34,165 bases of DNA from Gammaproteobacteria bacterium (lineage in GTDB: Bacteria; Pseudomonadota; Gammaproteobacteria; Pseudomonadales; Azotimanducaceae). The notes under the pieces were generated by a model, which saw only the letters and a list, made by a program, of their open reading frames with translations, ran no database searches and had not been told where the DNA came from. The stretch spans positions 1-34,165 of the forward strand of contig JAPOYI010000091.1 of the NCBI GenBank assembly GCA_026706665.1. The letters run 5' to 3'. The position numbers and the translations under genes are program-made. This document shows positions 22,960 through 32,926 of the stretch, in pieces (the first letter of the stretch is position 1; every line of letters starts with the position of its first letter).

Positions 22960-24801
22960 CTAGGTCCTTCTCGCTTGCCCGCCCGACACTTCCGTCAGGC
23001 GCGCCAGGTTGTTCTCGTCAAAATGCTTGAGGATGCGTTCGCGAATGGTGTCGGCCGTTATGGACAGGCCGCCATAGGAGAGCACCGACACGAGCTTTGC
23101 GGGATCGGCGCCCGCCTCGTTGACGAGCAGCGTCCTCATCTGCCCATCCCGGTTCTGTTCGACCACGAAGACGAAATCGTGCGCGTCGATGAAGTCGGCC
23201 ACGGCGTCCGGAAACGGAAACGCGCGAATGCGCATCGTGTCGAGCCGCACGCCGTCCTGGGCAAGATCGTGCAATGCCTCCGCCATCGGCACCGCGGTGG
23301 TGCCGTAGTATGCGATCCCGACACGGTGACGCCGGCGGCCGATCTCCGGCGCGGGCATCAGCGTCCGCGCCGTTTGCCACTTGACCAGCAACCGGTCCAT
23401 GTTCGCCGTGTAGGGTTCCGCCGCCTCCGTATAGCGCGCATACGCGTCCCGGGACGTGCCCCGGGTAAAGAACGCGCCCTTGGTCGGATGCGTGCCGGGG
23501 AGCGTCCGGTAGCCGATGCCGTCGCCATCGACATCCATGTAGCGGCCGAAATCCCCGATCGAATCGAGGTCCTCCCGCGACAGCACCTTGCCCCGGTCGT
23601 ACCTGCGTTCGTCGTCCCAGGTCAGGGGATCGGACAGGTTCTCGTTCATGCCGAGTTCGAGATCGGAGAGGACGATGATCGGCGTCTGCAACCGGTCGGC
23701 GAGATCGAACGCGGTCGCCGCGAACTCGAAGCTCTCGCCCGGCGTCGACGGGAACAGCAATGGATGCCTGGTGTCGCCGTGGGACGCATAGGCCGCGGCG
23801 AGCACATCACCCTGCTGCGTCCGGGTCGGCATGCCCGTCGACGGCCCGACCCGCTGGATGTCGAACAGCACCGCCGGGATCTCGGCGAAGTATGCGAGGC
23901 CAAGGAACTCCGACATGAGCGACAGGCCCGGCCCGCTGGTGGCGGTAAAGGCACGCGCTCCGTTCCAGGCGGCGCCGATCACGATGCCGATCGCCGCCAT
24001 CTCGTCCTCGGCCTGAATCACTGCGAACTTGTGCTGGCCGGTGTCCTTGTCCACGCGCAGCCGCGCCGCGTGCTTCTCGAACGCTTCCGCCATCGACGTG
24101 GACGGGGTGATGGGATACCAGGCGCAGATCGTGGCGCCCGCGTATATCGCCCCCAGTGCGCCGGCTTCGTTGCCGTCGATCATGATCCTGTCGCCGACAG
24201 CGTCGGAACGCCGCGCCTGAATCGGCAGGGGACACTCGAGGTAATCGCGGGCGTAGTCGCGGCCGATTTCAAGCGCCCGGATGTTCGGGCCGATGAGCTC
24301 GTCCTTGCCCCGGTACTGCGTCGAAACCATCCCCGTGATCACGTCGAAGTCGATATTCAACAGCGCCGCCAGGGCGCCCACGTAGACGATGTTCTTGAAC
24401 AGCTTGCGTTGCCTGGGATCGGTGTACTCGGACACCACCAGCTTGGCGATCGGTACCCCTATGTGGTTCACGTCCGGCCGGTCGAGGCGCGGGTCGAGAC
24501 CGCCGGAGTTGTCGTGCAGCAGGTATCCCCCCGGCACGATGACGGCAACATCCTCTTCGAAGGTCTCGGCATTCATGGCGACCATGAGGTCGACGCCCTG
24601 GCGGCGACCGTGATAACCCCGACCGGAAGCACGCACTTCGAACCACGTCGGCAAGCCCTCGATGTTCGAAGGGAAGATGTTGTGCGTGGATATGGGCACG
24701 CCCATGCGGAACAGCGCCTTCGCGAACATGCCGTTGGCGCTGGCGGACCCCGAGCCGTTGACGTTGGCGAAGCGAATGACGAAGTCGTTGTAAGTCGTCA
24801 T
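22960..24801 (-). CDS. korA: 2-oxoacid:acceptor oxidoreductase, fused gamma-alpha subunit
   Basis: A 613-residue protein with an N-terminal gamma domain (ANVNGSGSASANGMFAKALF; RGYHGRRQGVDLMVAMN) of about 190 residues and a C-terminal alpha (pyrimidine-binding) domain with WYPITPSTSMAE, IQAEDEMAAIG and ATSGPGLSLMSE. It forms the catalytic core with the beta subunit. The ATG overlaps the stop of the upstream flavoprotein gene (ATGA), indicating coupled translation. No damage is seen. The complete three-gene set could make acyl-CoA from a 2-oxoacid, or run in reverse for carboxylation. Confidence 0.88.
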   Translation of the reverse strand: MTTYNDFVIRFANVNGSGSASANGMFAKALFRMGVPISTHNIFPSNIEGLPTWFEVRASGRGYHGRRQGVDLMVAMNAETFEEDVAVIVPGGYLLHDNSGGLDPRLDRPDVNHIGVPIAKLVVSEYTDPRQRKLFKNIVYVGALAALLNIDFDVITGMVSTQYRGKDELIGPNIRALEIGRDYARDYLECPLPIQARRSDAVGDRIMIDGNEAGALGAIYAGATICAWYPITPSTSMAEAFEKHAARLRVDKDTGQHKFAVIQAEDEMAAIGIVIGAAWNGARAFTATSGPGLSLMSEFLGLAYFAEIPAVLFDIQRVGPSTGMPTRTQQGDVLAAAYASHGDTRHPLLFPSTPGESFEFAATAFDLADRLQTPIIVLSDLELGMNENLSDPLTWDDERRYDRGKVLSREDLDSIGDFGRYMDVDGDGIGYRTLPGTHPTKGAFFTRGTSRDAYARYTEAAEPYTANMDRLLVKWQTARTLMPAPEIGRRRHRVGIAYYGTTAVPMAEALHDLAQDGVRLDTMRIRAFPFPDAVADFIDAHDFVFVVEQNRDGQMRTLLVNEAGADPAKLVSVLSYGGLSITADTIRERILKHFDENNLARLTEVSGGQARRT

Positions 24802-26582
24802 TCGGGATATGTACCCAGCTGGGGAACGTGGATCACCGACTTCTGCATGTCCCACGCGGCGGTCGGGCAACGCTCCGCGCACAGTCCGCAGTGCAGGCAC
24901 ACGTCCTCGTCCTTCACCATCACGCGGCCCGTGCCGAGTTCGCCCGACACGTAAAGGTCCTGGGCGAGGTTCTCGGCGGGCGCCGTGAGACGGCTCCGCA
25001 GGTCTGTTTCCTCGCCGTTGTCGGTGAAGGTGATGCAGTCCATCGGACAGATGTCGACGCAGGCATCGCATTCGATGCACAGGTTGTCGGTAAACACGGT
25101 CTGGATGTCGCAGTTCAGGCAGCGTTGCGCTTCTTTCAGGCCGAGCGCGCGGTCAAAGCCCAGTTCCACCTCGACCTTGATGTTCTGGAGCGCCTTGGAC
25201 AGGTTGGCATGGGGAACGATGAAACGCTTCGCCGGATCGTGCTCGGCGTCGTAACTCCATTCGTGGACGCCCATTCTCTGGCTGATGAGGTTGATGCCTT
25301 CGGGCGGACGATCACGCCGGACGTCCTTGCCCTGGCACATGAGGTGGATCGAGATGGCGGCCTGGTGCGCGTGGGCCGATGCCCAGATGATGTTCTCCGG
25401 GCCGAACGCCGAATCGCCGCCGAAGAACACCTTGGGGTGGGTGGTCTGGAAGGTGACCTCGTCGAGCACCGGGCAGTCCCACTTGTCGAACTCGATGCCG
25501 ACATCCCGTTCGATCCACGGGCAGTGGTTCTCCTGGCCGATGGCCATGAGGATGTGATCGCACTCCATGTAGACATCCGGTTCGCCGGTCGGGACATAGT
25601 TCAGGCGCCCGTTTTCGTCCTCCACCGGCTTGACGCACTCGAACACGACGCCCTTCAGCTTGCCGTTGTCGTGCACGAACTCCTTCGGCGGCCGGTTGTT
25701 GACGATGGGAATGTTCTCGTCCATGGCCTCCTCCTTCTCCCAGTCGGAGGCTTTCATGACGTGGAATGCCGAGCGAACGACCACGGTCACGGACTCGGCA
25801 CCGATGCGCTTGGACGTCCGGCAGCAGTCCATCGCGGTGTTGCCGCCGCCCATGACGATGACCTTGCCGGAGATCGAGTCGATGTGGCCGAAGGCGACGC
25901 TCGAGAGCCAGTCGATGCCGATGGATATGTGCGCGTCCGACTCCTGGCGTCCGGGCAGGTCGAGGTCGCGGCCCCGCGGCGCGCCGGTGCCGACGAAATA
26001 GGCGTCGTAGCCCATGTCGAGCATTTCCTTCATGCTCGAGATCTCGTAGTTGAAGCGGGCGTTGACGCCCATGTCGAGGATCAGGTCGACCTCTTCCTCC
26101 AGCACTTCGGCGGGCAGGCGGAAGGCGGGAATCTGGCTGCGCATCATGCCGCCACCTGCGGGATCCCGGTCGAACATGTCGATCTCGTAGCCCAGCGGCA
26201 GGAGGTCGCGCGCCACGGCGAGCGAGGCAGGACCGGCACCGAGGAGCGCTACGCGCTTGCCGTTCTTTTTCTTCGGCACGGGCGGCAGGTACGGCCTGAT
26301 ATCACCCTTGTGGTCGGCAGCAACGCGCTTCAGCCGGCAGATCGCGACCGGCTTTTCTTCGGTGCGCACGCGCCGGCAGACCGGCTCGCACGGACGGTCG
26401 CAGGTGCGTCCCAGGATGCCCGGAAACACATTGGACTCCCAGTTGACCATGTACGCCTCGGTGTAGCGTTCCTGGGCGATCAGGCGGATGTACTCGGGCA
26501 CCGGAGTGTGCGAAGGGCATCCCCACTGGCAGTCGACCACTTTGTGGAAGTAGTCCGGATTACCGATATCGGTGACTTTCAT
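24798..26582 (-). CDS. NAD(P)-binding iron-sulfur flavoprotein, GltD-like with ferredoxin domain
   Basis: The likely electron-transfer partner of the downstream oxidoreductase, linking NAD(P)H to the 2-oxoacid enzyme. Of 594 residues, the N-terminus has a GltD-like cysteine cluster (C18, C22, C61, C65, C69), then an FAD site GAGPASLAVA near 115-124, an NAD(P) site VIVMGGGNTAMDCC in the middle, and a C-terminal two-cluster ferredoxin (CLNC, CIECDACVDICPMDC, CLHCGLCAERCP). This arrangement resembles small-subunit glutamate synthase proteins but with added ferredoxin. The ATG at 26582 is taken from the conserved start; its ribosome site is weak and upstream codons are open. It is divergent from mfd. 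Confidence 0.88.
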   Translation of the reverse strand: MKVTDIGNPDYFHKVVDCQWGCPSHTPVPEYIRLIAQERYTEAYMVNWESNVFPGILGRTCDRPCEPVCRRVRTEEKPVAICRLKRVAADHKGDIRPYLPPVPKKKNGKRVALLGAGPASLAVARDLLPLGYEIDMFDRDPAGGGMMRSQIPAFRLPAEVLEEEVDLILDMGVNARFNYEISSMKEMLDMGYDAYFVGTGAPRGRDLDLPGRQESDAHISIGIDWLSSVAFGHIDSISGKVIVMGGGNTAMDCCRTSKRIGAESVTVVVRSAFHVMKASDWEKEEAMDENIPIVNNRPPKEFVHDNGKLKGVVFECVKPVEDENGRLNYVPTGEPDVYMECDHILMAIGQENHCPWIERDVGIEFDKWDCPVLDEVTFQTTHPKVFFGGDSAFGPENIIWASAHAHQAAISIHLMCQGKDVRRDRPPEGINLISQRMGVHEWSYDAEHDPAKRFIVPHANLSKALQNIKVEVELGFDRALGLKEAQRCLNCDIQTVFTDNLCIECDACVDICPMDCITFTDNGEETDLRSRLTAPAENLAQDLYVSGELGTGRVMVKDEDVCLHCGLCAERCPTAAWDMQKSVIHVPQLGTYPE

Positions 26583-26730
26583 CTTGAATTGGACCGGGAG
26601 AGGCCGCAAGTGCCGGTTCTTTCCGGGAGTTTCCACGCGGGAACCGTCATATTTTAGCTTTTGCCGGGCGTCGCTTCCAGATGAGCCGCCGCACGATAGA
26701 ATAGGCGCCCCGGCCTTCCCCAGTCTCCCC

Positions 26731-29700
26731 ATGGACCCGGCGCACATCGACGTTCCGCCGCCGCGTGCGGCACGCAACTGGCAATGCCTTTTCGGCAGCG
26801 GCCCGAGTCTGGCCGCGTCACACCTCGTCGCCCGGTCCGACCGCTTCGTTCTGTACGTCACGCGTGACACCGAGGACGCCGTCCGCGTGCGCCGCGAAAT
26901 CGGGTTCTTCGCGGCCGGCGCCACTGAACCGCTGGCGTTTCCAGACTGGGAAACGCTGCCTTACGACAACTTCTCGCCGCACCAAGACATCGTCTCGGAG
27001 CGGCTCGCCACGCTCTACGCCCTGCCCCGGACCCACCGAGGCGTACTGGTGGCGCCGGTGCAGACACTGATGCAGCGGCTGCCGCCGACGGCCTTCATCG
27101 AGGCGCAGTCGCTCGTGCTCGAGACCGGAACGCGTTTCTCCATGGAAACCCAGCGCATCCACCTTCAGCGCGCCGGGTACCGCAGTGTCGGCACTGTCGC
27201 CGAACGCGGCGAGTACGCCGTGCGCGGCTCGCTGATGGACATCTTCCCCATGGGGTCGGAACTGCCGCTCAGGATCGACCTCGACGACGACGAGATCGAC
27301 TCCTTGAGGACATTCGATCCGGATACGCAGCGCACCGTCGAACGCATCAACGCGGTAAGGATCCTGCCCGCCAAGGAGATTCCCCTCGACGCGCAGGGGA
27401 TCAGCCGGTTCCGGGAGCGCTGGCACCACACCTTCGAGGTGGACGTGCGCCGCTGCCAGGTGTACCAGGACGTGAGCGATGGCATCGCGCATCCGGGGGT
27501 GGAGTGCTACCTGCCGTTTTTCTTCGAGAGCACCGCAACCCTGTTCGACTACCTGCCGGAAACGACGGCAATCGTGCTCGACGAGGGATGCGTCGAGAGC
27601 GCCGAACGTTTTGTCGGCAGCCTGCACCGCCGCTACGAATCGCTTCGCCACGACATCGAGCGGCCCCTGCCGGAGCCGGGGGCGCTGTACCTGGCGAAAG
27701 AAGAACTGCTCGCCGCGCTGGCCCCCTATCCAAGGCTCCGGGTCGACCCCGAGGGCAGTCGACCAAGGCACGGCGTGGACTTCGGCGGCAACCCGCTTCC
27801 GGACGTGATGGCAAGCCGGCGCGGACGCGACGAGGCGCGCAATCTGCGCCGGTTCATCGACACCGCGGAATGTCCGGTGCTGCTGACCGCCGAGACGCCC
27901 GGGCGGCGGCAGCATCTCGAGGAATTCCTCTCGCGCGCACGGATCCACGCGGTGGAAGTGGATGGTTTCAAGGCGTTTATCGATCGCGGCGCCCCGCTCG
28001 CGCTCACGGTGGCGGACATCGACCGCGGCCTGCGCCTTCCCGACTTCGCGCTCGTCACCGAGACGGAGATCTTCGGCCACCGCGCCGACGGTCCCGCCGC
28101 GCGTACGACGCCGACCCTCGACCCCGAACTCGTCATCCGCAACCTGACTGAGCTCACCCTCGGCGCGCCCGTGGTGCATGCCGATCATGGCGTCGGCCGG
28201 TACCGAGGCCTCACGACCCTCGAGATAGACGGCTATGCACAGGAGTTCGTCGCCATCGACTATGCCGAGGAGAGCCGTCTCTACGTTCCCGTCACGTCCC
28301 TGCACCTCATCTCGCGCTATGCCGGCGCCGACAGCGAGAACGCGCCGCTGCACCGCCTCGGCTCGGATCAATGGGACAAGGCGAAACGGCGGGCCGCCAG
28401 GAAAGTCTACGACGTGGCCGCCGAACTGCTCGACATCTACGCGCGCCGGGAATCACGGCACGGCATCGTATTCGGCGCCCCCGACGACGACTACTACCGC
28501 TTCTGCGAGCAGTTTCCGTTCGAGGCGACGCCCGACCAGCAGCAGGCGATCGACGCCGTGCTTGGCGACCTCCAGTCCGAAACGCCCACCGACCGCCTGA
28601 TCTGCGGAGATGTCGGGTTCGGCAAGACCGAAGTCGCCATGCGCGCCGCGTTCATCGCTGTACAGTCAGGCAAGCAGGTCGCCGTCCTGGCGCCGACGAC
28701 CCTGCTCGCCCAGCAGCACTACGAGACCTTTCGCGACCGATTCGCCGATTGGCCGGCCGAAATCGAGGTCATGTCCCGCCTGCGCACCGACGGCGAGGCG
28801 CGGGACATCCGGAAACGGCTAGCCGGCGGCGCCGTCGATATCGCCATCGGCACGCACCGCCTGCTCGCCTCCGGCATCGAGTTCTCGGACCTCGGGCTCG
28901 TTGTCATCGACGAGGAGCATCGATTCGGCGTGCGCCAGAAAGAACGCTTGCGGGAACTTCGCGCGGAGGTCGATGTCCTTGCCCTCACCGCCACGCCGAT
29001 ACCCAGGACGCTCAACATGGCGATCAGCGGCATGCGGGAGATGTCCATCATCGCCACGCCCCCCCCCAGGCGGCTGTCCATCAAGACCTTCGTCATGCCC
29101 CGCCGCGACCATATCCTGCGCGAAGCCATCGACCGGGAACTCGCCCGGGGCGGCCAGGTCTTCTACCTGCACAACCGCGTCGAGACCATCGACCGCGCCG
29201 CCGAGCATGTCGCCGAACTCGCGCCCAACGCCCGTATCGGCGTAGGACACGGCAAGATGCCGAAGCGCGCGCTGGAACACGTCATGGCCGACTTCTACCA
29301 TCGGCGCTGCAACCTGCTGGTCTGCACCACCATCATCGAGAACGGAATCGACATCCCCAACGCCAACACGATCATCGTCGATCGCGCCGACCGGCTAGGC
29401 CTCGCGCAGCTTCACCAGTTGCGGGGCCGCGTTGGCCGTTCCCACCGCCAGGCCTACGCCTACCTGCTCACCCCCGATCCGCGGGCGATCACGCCGGATG
29501 CGCGCAAGCGCCTGGAAGCCATCGTCGCCGCTGGCGAGCTGGGCGTGGGATTCACGCTTGCAACGCATGATCTCGAGATCCGGGGCGCCGGAGAACTGCT
29601 TGGAGAGGACCAGTCAGGACAGATCGAGAGCATCGGTTTCTCGCTCTACATGGAGCTTCTCGAACGCGCCGTCGCGGCGATTCGCGCGGGCGTGGCCGCG

Positions 29701-30192
29701 CCCGACCTCGATCGGCCAATGCCGAAAAACCGCGAAGTGAATCTCCACGTACCCACCCTGATCCCGGACTCGTACCTGCCGGATGTCCACATGCGCCTGA
29801 TCCTCTACAAGCGTATTGCGGGTGCCACGAGCCCCGATGCCCTCGACGATCTCAAGGCGGAGATGTTCGACCGTTTCGGCCCCCTGCCCCCGCCAGCCCA
29901 GAACCTCTTCCGCACCACGGAACTGAAACTGCTGAGCGAACACCTAGGGATTGACCGCATCGATGTCGGACCCCTGGCGGGCCGCGTCGTGTTCAGCGCG
30001 CACACCCGGGTCGATCCCACCCGCGTGGTTCAGCTGATCCAGGGCGACCCCGCCACGTATCGATTGCGCGATGCAACGCGGCTTTCGTTCACCACCGCGC
30101 TGAGCCACCCCGAGGCACGATTCCAATTCGTCGAACAACTGCTCGCGCAGCTCGCCCCAGACCACAGTTCACGCATGGCGGCCACCGCATGA
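26731..30192 (+). CDS. mfd: transcription-repair coupling factor Mfd
   Basis: An ATP-driven translocase that removes stalled RNA polymerase and recruits UvrA. At 1153 residues it has normal length and domain order: UvrB-like N-terminal region (FPDWETLPYDNFSPHQDIVSERL), RNA-polymerase-interaction region (HADHGVGRYRGL near 483-494), helicase domain with Walker A GDVGFGKTE near 625-633, DEEH near 728-731, TATPIPRT, and the C-terminal TRG motif region (GQIESIGFSLYMELL) and TRCF domain (DSYLPDVHMRLILYKRI). The ATG at 26731 is the natural start; no ribosome site is obvious. The 148 bases before it hold only a weak -10-like TAGAAT (26697-26702). Its stop overlaps csiV. Confidence 0.97.
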   Translation: MDPAHIDVPPPRAARNWQCLFGSGPSLAASHLVARSDRFVLYVTRDTEDAVRVRREIGFFAAGATEPLAFPDWETLPYDNFSPHQDIVSERLATLYALPRTHRGVLVAPVQTLMQRLPPTAFIEAQSLVLETGTRFSMETQRIHLQRAGYRSVGTVAERGEYAVRGSLMDIFPMGSELPLRIDLDDDEIDSLRTFDPDTQRTVERINAVRILPAKEIPLDAQGISRFRERWHHTFEVDVRRCQVYQDVSDGIAHPGVECYLPFFFESTATLFDYLPETTAIVLDEGCVESAERFVGSLHRRYESLRHDIERPLPEPGALYLAKEELLAALAPYPRLRVDPEGSRPRHGVDFGGNPLPDVMASRRGRDEARNLRRFIDTAECPVLLTAETPGRRQHLEEFLSRARIHAVEVDGFKAFIDRGAPLALTVADIDRGLRLPDFALVTETEIFGHRADGPAARTTPTLDPELVIRNLTELTLGAPVVHADHGVGRYRGLTTLEIDGYAQEFVAIDYAEESRLYVPVTSLHLISRYAGADSENAPLHRLGSDQWDKAKRRAARKVYDVAAELLDIYARRESRHGIVFGAPDDDYYRFCEQFPFEATPDQQQAIDAVLGDLQSETPTDRLICGDVGFGKTEVAMRAAFIAVQSGKQVAVLAPTTLLAQQHYETFRDRFADWPAEIEVMSRLRTDGEARDIRKRLAGGAVDIAIGTHRLLASGIEFSDLGLVVIDEEHRFGVRQKERLRELRAEVDVLALTATPIPRTLNMAISGMREMSIIATPPPRRLSIKTFVMPRRDHILREAIDRELARGGQVFYLHNRVETIDRAAEHVAELAPNARIGVGHGKMPKRALEHVMADFYHRRCNLLVCTTIIENGIDIPNANTIIVDRADRLGLAQLHQLRGRVGRSHRQAYAYLLTPDPRAITPDARKRLEAIVAAGELGVGFTLATHDLEIRGAGELLGEDQSGQIESIGFSLYMELLERAVAAIRAGVAAPDLDRPMPKNREVNLHVPTLIPDSYLPDVHMRLILYKRIAGATSPDALDDLKAEMFDRFGPLPPPAQNLFRTTELKLLSEHLGIDRIDVGPLAGRVVFSAHTRVDPTRVVQLIQGDPATYRLRDATRLSFTTALSHPEARFQFVEQLLAQLAPDHSSRMAATA

Positions 30193-31163
30193 GCCGAGTC
30201 GCCGCCCACCTCGTGGCAATCGCGTTCACATCCGGCGCGCTGGCGGACATCGAGGAGCACCTCGAGCACGACTGGTACTACGTCGAAACCCTGTTCTTCC
30301 GTCACGCGGCCCCTCCGGGCGACGAGGACTTCACGCGGCAGGGAACGCCGCATCACCGGCTGCGGCTCGCCGCGCTGGAACCGGCACCGCCGGAGCACCT
30401 CGAGCGTGTTGCCGCCATGCCGCCCGAACCCCTCGACTTTCCCCGGCTGGCACAGTTCGACTGCATCGCGCCAATCCCGGCGCCATGGATGCGGGACGAT
30501 ACCGAGTTGGCGCCTCGACCGGACCCGGCTGGAGAACAGGAAGGCGAAATCCCGGCGGAAGCGACCATGGCACCCATCCCCACGGGGCCACCCGCGCCCA
30601 CACCCGAACAACTCGCGCGCCGGGCCCTGGACGAGTTCGAGGACGGACTGGTCCGCGAGGGATGGCGATGGCAATACGACGACCTCTCCCTCAGGACCGC
30701 CGCCATCCGCATGCGGCGTTCGGACGACTACGAGGTCCTGCACCACGGGAAGTGGCTGCAGGCGGTGCCGCCGCGCGACCGCGCCGAACCGCTCTTGATC
30801 CAGGCGGGCGCGCAGATGACCGACGCCACGTTCGAACTGGAAGGCTCCGTCAGCGTCACGCTGGGCAGATATCTGCATTTCGCGGCAGAGCTATGGCTTC
30901 GGCAGACCCCGAAGGCCAGCCCACCGGCACTTTCGCCCGAAACCGGCGCCAACACGCCAGGGAACGCCCGCGGTTCGACAATCGACAACGCCCGCTACGT
31001 GGCGCTTTCGGAGTCTCGCCGTATGCGCAGGGGCGAGATTCACCACCTGGACCATCCGTGGCTCGGAGTCCTGGTGCGCATCGAGCCGGCAGAAGCCCCC
31101 GACGCATTGCTGGCACGCCTGGAATCCCTGCCTGGCGGGCTGCCCGCAAAGGCAAGCGACTGA
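30189..31163 (+). CDS. csiV: CsiV-family peptidoglycan-binding protein
   Basis: A 324-residue protein with a predicted signal peptide (residues 1-19, ending GALA). The conserved ends of the family are visible: WYYVETLFFR (29-38), YEVLHHGKWLQAVPP in the middle, GRYLHFAAELWL, and SRRMRRGEIHHLDHPWLGVLVRIEP at the C-terminus. In Vibrio, CsiV is required with the penicillin-binding protein activator LpoA for response to D-amino acids; here the role is inferred only. It overlaps the mfd stop by four bases (ATGA), an arrangement typical of gammaproteobacteria. Confidence 0.88.
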   Translation: MSRVAAHLVAIAFTSGALADIEEHLEHDWYYVETLFFRHAAPPGDEDFTRQGTPHHRLRLAALEPAPPEHLERVAAMPPEPLDFPRLAQFDCIAPIPAPWMRDDTELAPRPDPAGEQEGEIPAEATMAPIPTGPPAPTPEQLARRALDEFEDGLVREGWRWQYDDLSLRTAAIRMRRSDDYEVLHHGKWLQAVPPRDRAEPLLIQAGAQMTDATFELEGSVSVTLGRYLHFAAELWLRQTPKASPPALSPETGANTPGNARGSTIDNARYVALSESRRMRRGEIHHLDHPWLGVLVRIEPAEAPDALLARLESLPGGLPAKASD

Positions 31164-31214
31164 CCAGGCCCTCGTCACGCCTTGCGCGGGAATCAAGGAG
31201 TCTTGCCCAGTCCC

Positions 31215-31298
31215 ATGACCTTAGTCCGCACAGCAACGCCACAAGACCTGCGTGCCATCGCAAGGCTCTAGCAGAATTGGCTGGGAGAAGGGCGCTAG
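31215..31298 (+). pseudogene. N-terminal scrap of a GNAT acetyltransferase
   Basis: The ATG frame reads MTLVRTATPQDLRAIARL, a stop (31269-31271), then QNWLGEGR and a second stop. This matches the first strand and helix of GNAT proteins (..IRPATPEDLPAIA..), with the second part where their next segment would be. It is cut off by the convergent transporter gene stop. Confidence 0.45.
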
Positions 31299-32911
31299 CC
31301 GTTGAGGCAGGCACGAGCGACCTCCCGCGCCTCCTGCACCGTTTCCACCAAACGATCCCCTGGCATGTCCTGGAGGATGTTGAGCGTATGCAGCGTGTGC
31401 GCGACCGAACCCGAAAGCCCCATCACGATGACTTCCGTCTGTTCCCTTTCCGCAACATCCATGAGCTGTTCGATCACCATGGCGGCGCTATCGTCGAAGT
31501 GCGTGGCGCCGGAGAAGTCGAAGATCACCACCTCGTGATCCTTCAGGTCTCCGCCGATCACGGCGACCAGGCTGTGGGACGACGCGACGGTGAAGCTACC
31601 GTTGAGCTGCACCATCCCAATACGCGCCGCGAACGGGTCGTCCGTGATCATGTCCTCCTGGCCGGAGAAGAATGTCCGGTCCAGGAACGGCACCGATACC
31701 ACGCTGTCGAGTTCCAGGGACTCCAGTTGCCGCGCGTGCGCCATCCCCGCGGCGATCAGGCCGATCGCTACGGCGGTGATGATGTCGACGAATACCGTCA
31801 GGCCCAGCGTGGCCAGCATGACCACCAGGTGTTCGCTGCGCAAACGGTGGACGCGGGCGAGCAGGCGCCAGTCGATGATGTCGACGCCGATCTTCATGAC
31901 GATGCCGGCGAGCACGGCATGGGGTATCGGCTCGACGTGCGGCGCCAGGCCGAGCAACACCCCGAGCAGGAGCAACGCGAAGCAGACGCCCGACAGCCGG
32001 GTGCGCCCGCCGGCGCGGATGTTGGTCACCGTGAGCACGGGCGATCCGGCGCCCGGGAGTCCCCCGAACAGGCCCGATACCATGTTGCCTATGCCCTGTC
32101 CGACCAGTTCCCGATCCGGCTTGTGTTGCGTGCGGGTCATCGAGTCGGCCACGAGCGAGACGAGAAGGCTGTCCACCGAACCGAGCAGGGCCAGGATGAG
32201 CGCCGGTGCGAAAGCGCGCCCAACGAAATCCAGCGAAGGAAGCGCGAACTGCAGTTGCGGCATCCCCGTGGGTATCTGACCGATGGTGGGCGCGTCGCCA
32301 AGCCACAGGACGCCCAGTGCCGTGCCGGCGATCAAAGCCAACAGCGGCCCGGGCAGGAAATGGGACAGGCGGCGCGGCCAGAGAAAGCAGACCGCCAGCG
32401 TGAGGGCCCCGATCGCGACGGCACTGGCGTTGACATCGCCAAGCGCCTCCGGCAACGCGCCGATCGCGCCCACGGCACCACCCGGGACCACCGGCGTTCC
32501 GAGAAACGGCAGGATCTGAATCACGATGATGATGATGCCGATGCCGGACATGAATCCCGAAATGACGACGTGCGGCGTGTAGGCGACGAAGCGACCGATC
32601 CGCGATACGCCCAGCAGGACCTGCAGCAGACCGCCCATGACGACCACGGTCAGGGCTTCCGTCAGGTTCGTGGCATGGGTGGTAACGATGACCGCCATCG
32701 CGACGGTCATCGGCGCCGTGGGTCCGGAAATCTGGGACCGCGTGCCACCGAAGATCGCGGCGAAGAAACCCATCGCGATCGCGCTGTACAGGCCGGCGGC
32801 CGCGCCCAGCCCCGATGCGACCCCGAAGGCCATCGCGACCGGCAGTGCCACCACGGCGGCGGTGACGCCGCCGAACACATCGCCACGAATCGTGGACAGT
32901 TCGCAGGTCAT
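31295..32911 (-). CDS. SulP-family anion transporter with STAS domain
   Basis: A 538-residue inner-membrane transporter for sulfate, bicarbonate or another anion. About ten to twelve hydrophobic segments fill residues 10-400, with the family motif SQISGPTAPMTVAMAV near 61-76, and GLPGAGSPVLTVTNIRAGG in the middle. The C-terminal STAS domain (about 425-535) includes VVIFDFSGATHFDDSAAMVIEQL. The ATG at 32911 is preferred over a TTG two codons upstream. It starts 15 bases after the MscS stop, so both are likely one transcript. No carbonic anhydrase or other substrate clue is adjacent. Confidence 0.92.
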   Translation of the reverse strand: MTCELSTIRGDVFGGVTAAVVALPVAMAFGVASGLGAAAGLYSAIAMGFFAAIFGGTRSQISGPTAPMTVAMAVIVTTHATNLTEALTVVVMGGLLQVLLGVSRIGRFVAYTPHVVISGFMSGIGIIIIVIQILPFLGTPVVPGGAVGAIGALPEALGDVNASAVAIGALTLAVCFLWPRRLSHFLPGPLLALIAGTALGVLWLGDAPTIGQIPTGMPQLQFALPSLDFVGRAFAPALILALLGSVDSLLVSLVADSMTRTQHKPDRELVGQGIGNMVSGLFGGLPGAGSPVLTVTNIRAGGRTRLSGVCFALLLLGVLLGLAPHVEPIPHAVLAGIVMKIGVDIIDWRLLARVHRLRSEHLVVMLATLGLTVFVDIITAVAIGLIAAGMAHARQLESLELDSVVSVPFLDRTFFSGQEDMITDDPFAARIGMVQLNGSFTVASSHSLVAVIGGDLKDHEVVIFDFSGATHFDDSAAMVIEQLMDVAEREQTEVIVMGLSGSVAHTLHTLNILQDMPGDRLVETVQEAREVARACLNG

Positions 32912-32926
32912 GCTCAATACGAACCG

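Noticed and set aside
21934-24954. A 1006-codon open frame on the plus strand
   Set aside because: It is the antisense of korB/korA with GC-driven openness; its translation has no recognisable domain and a composition typical of shadow frames.
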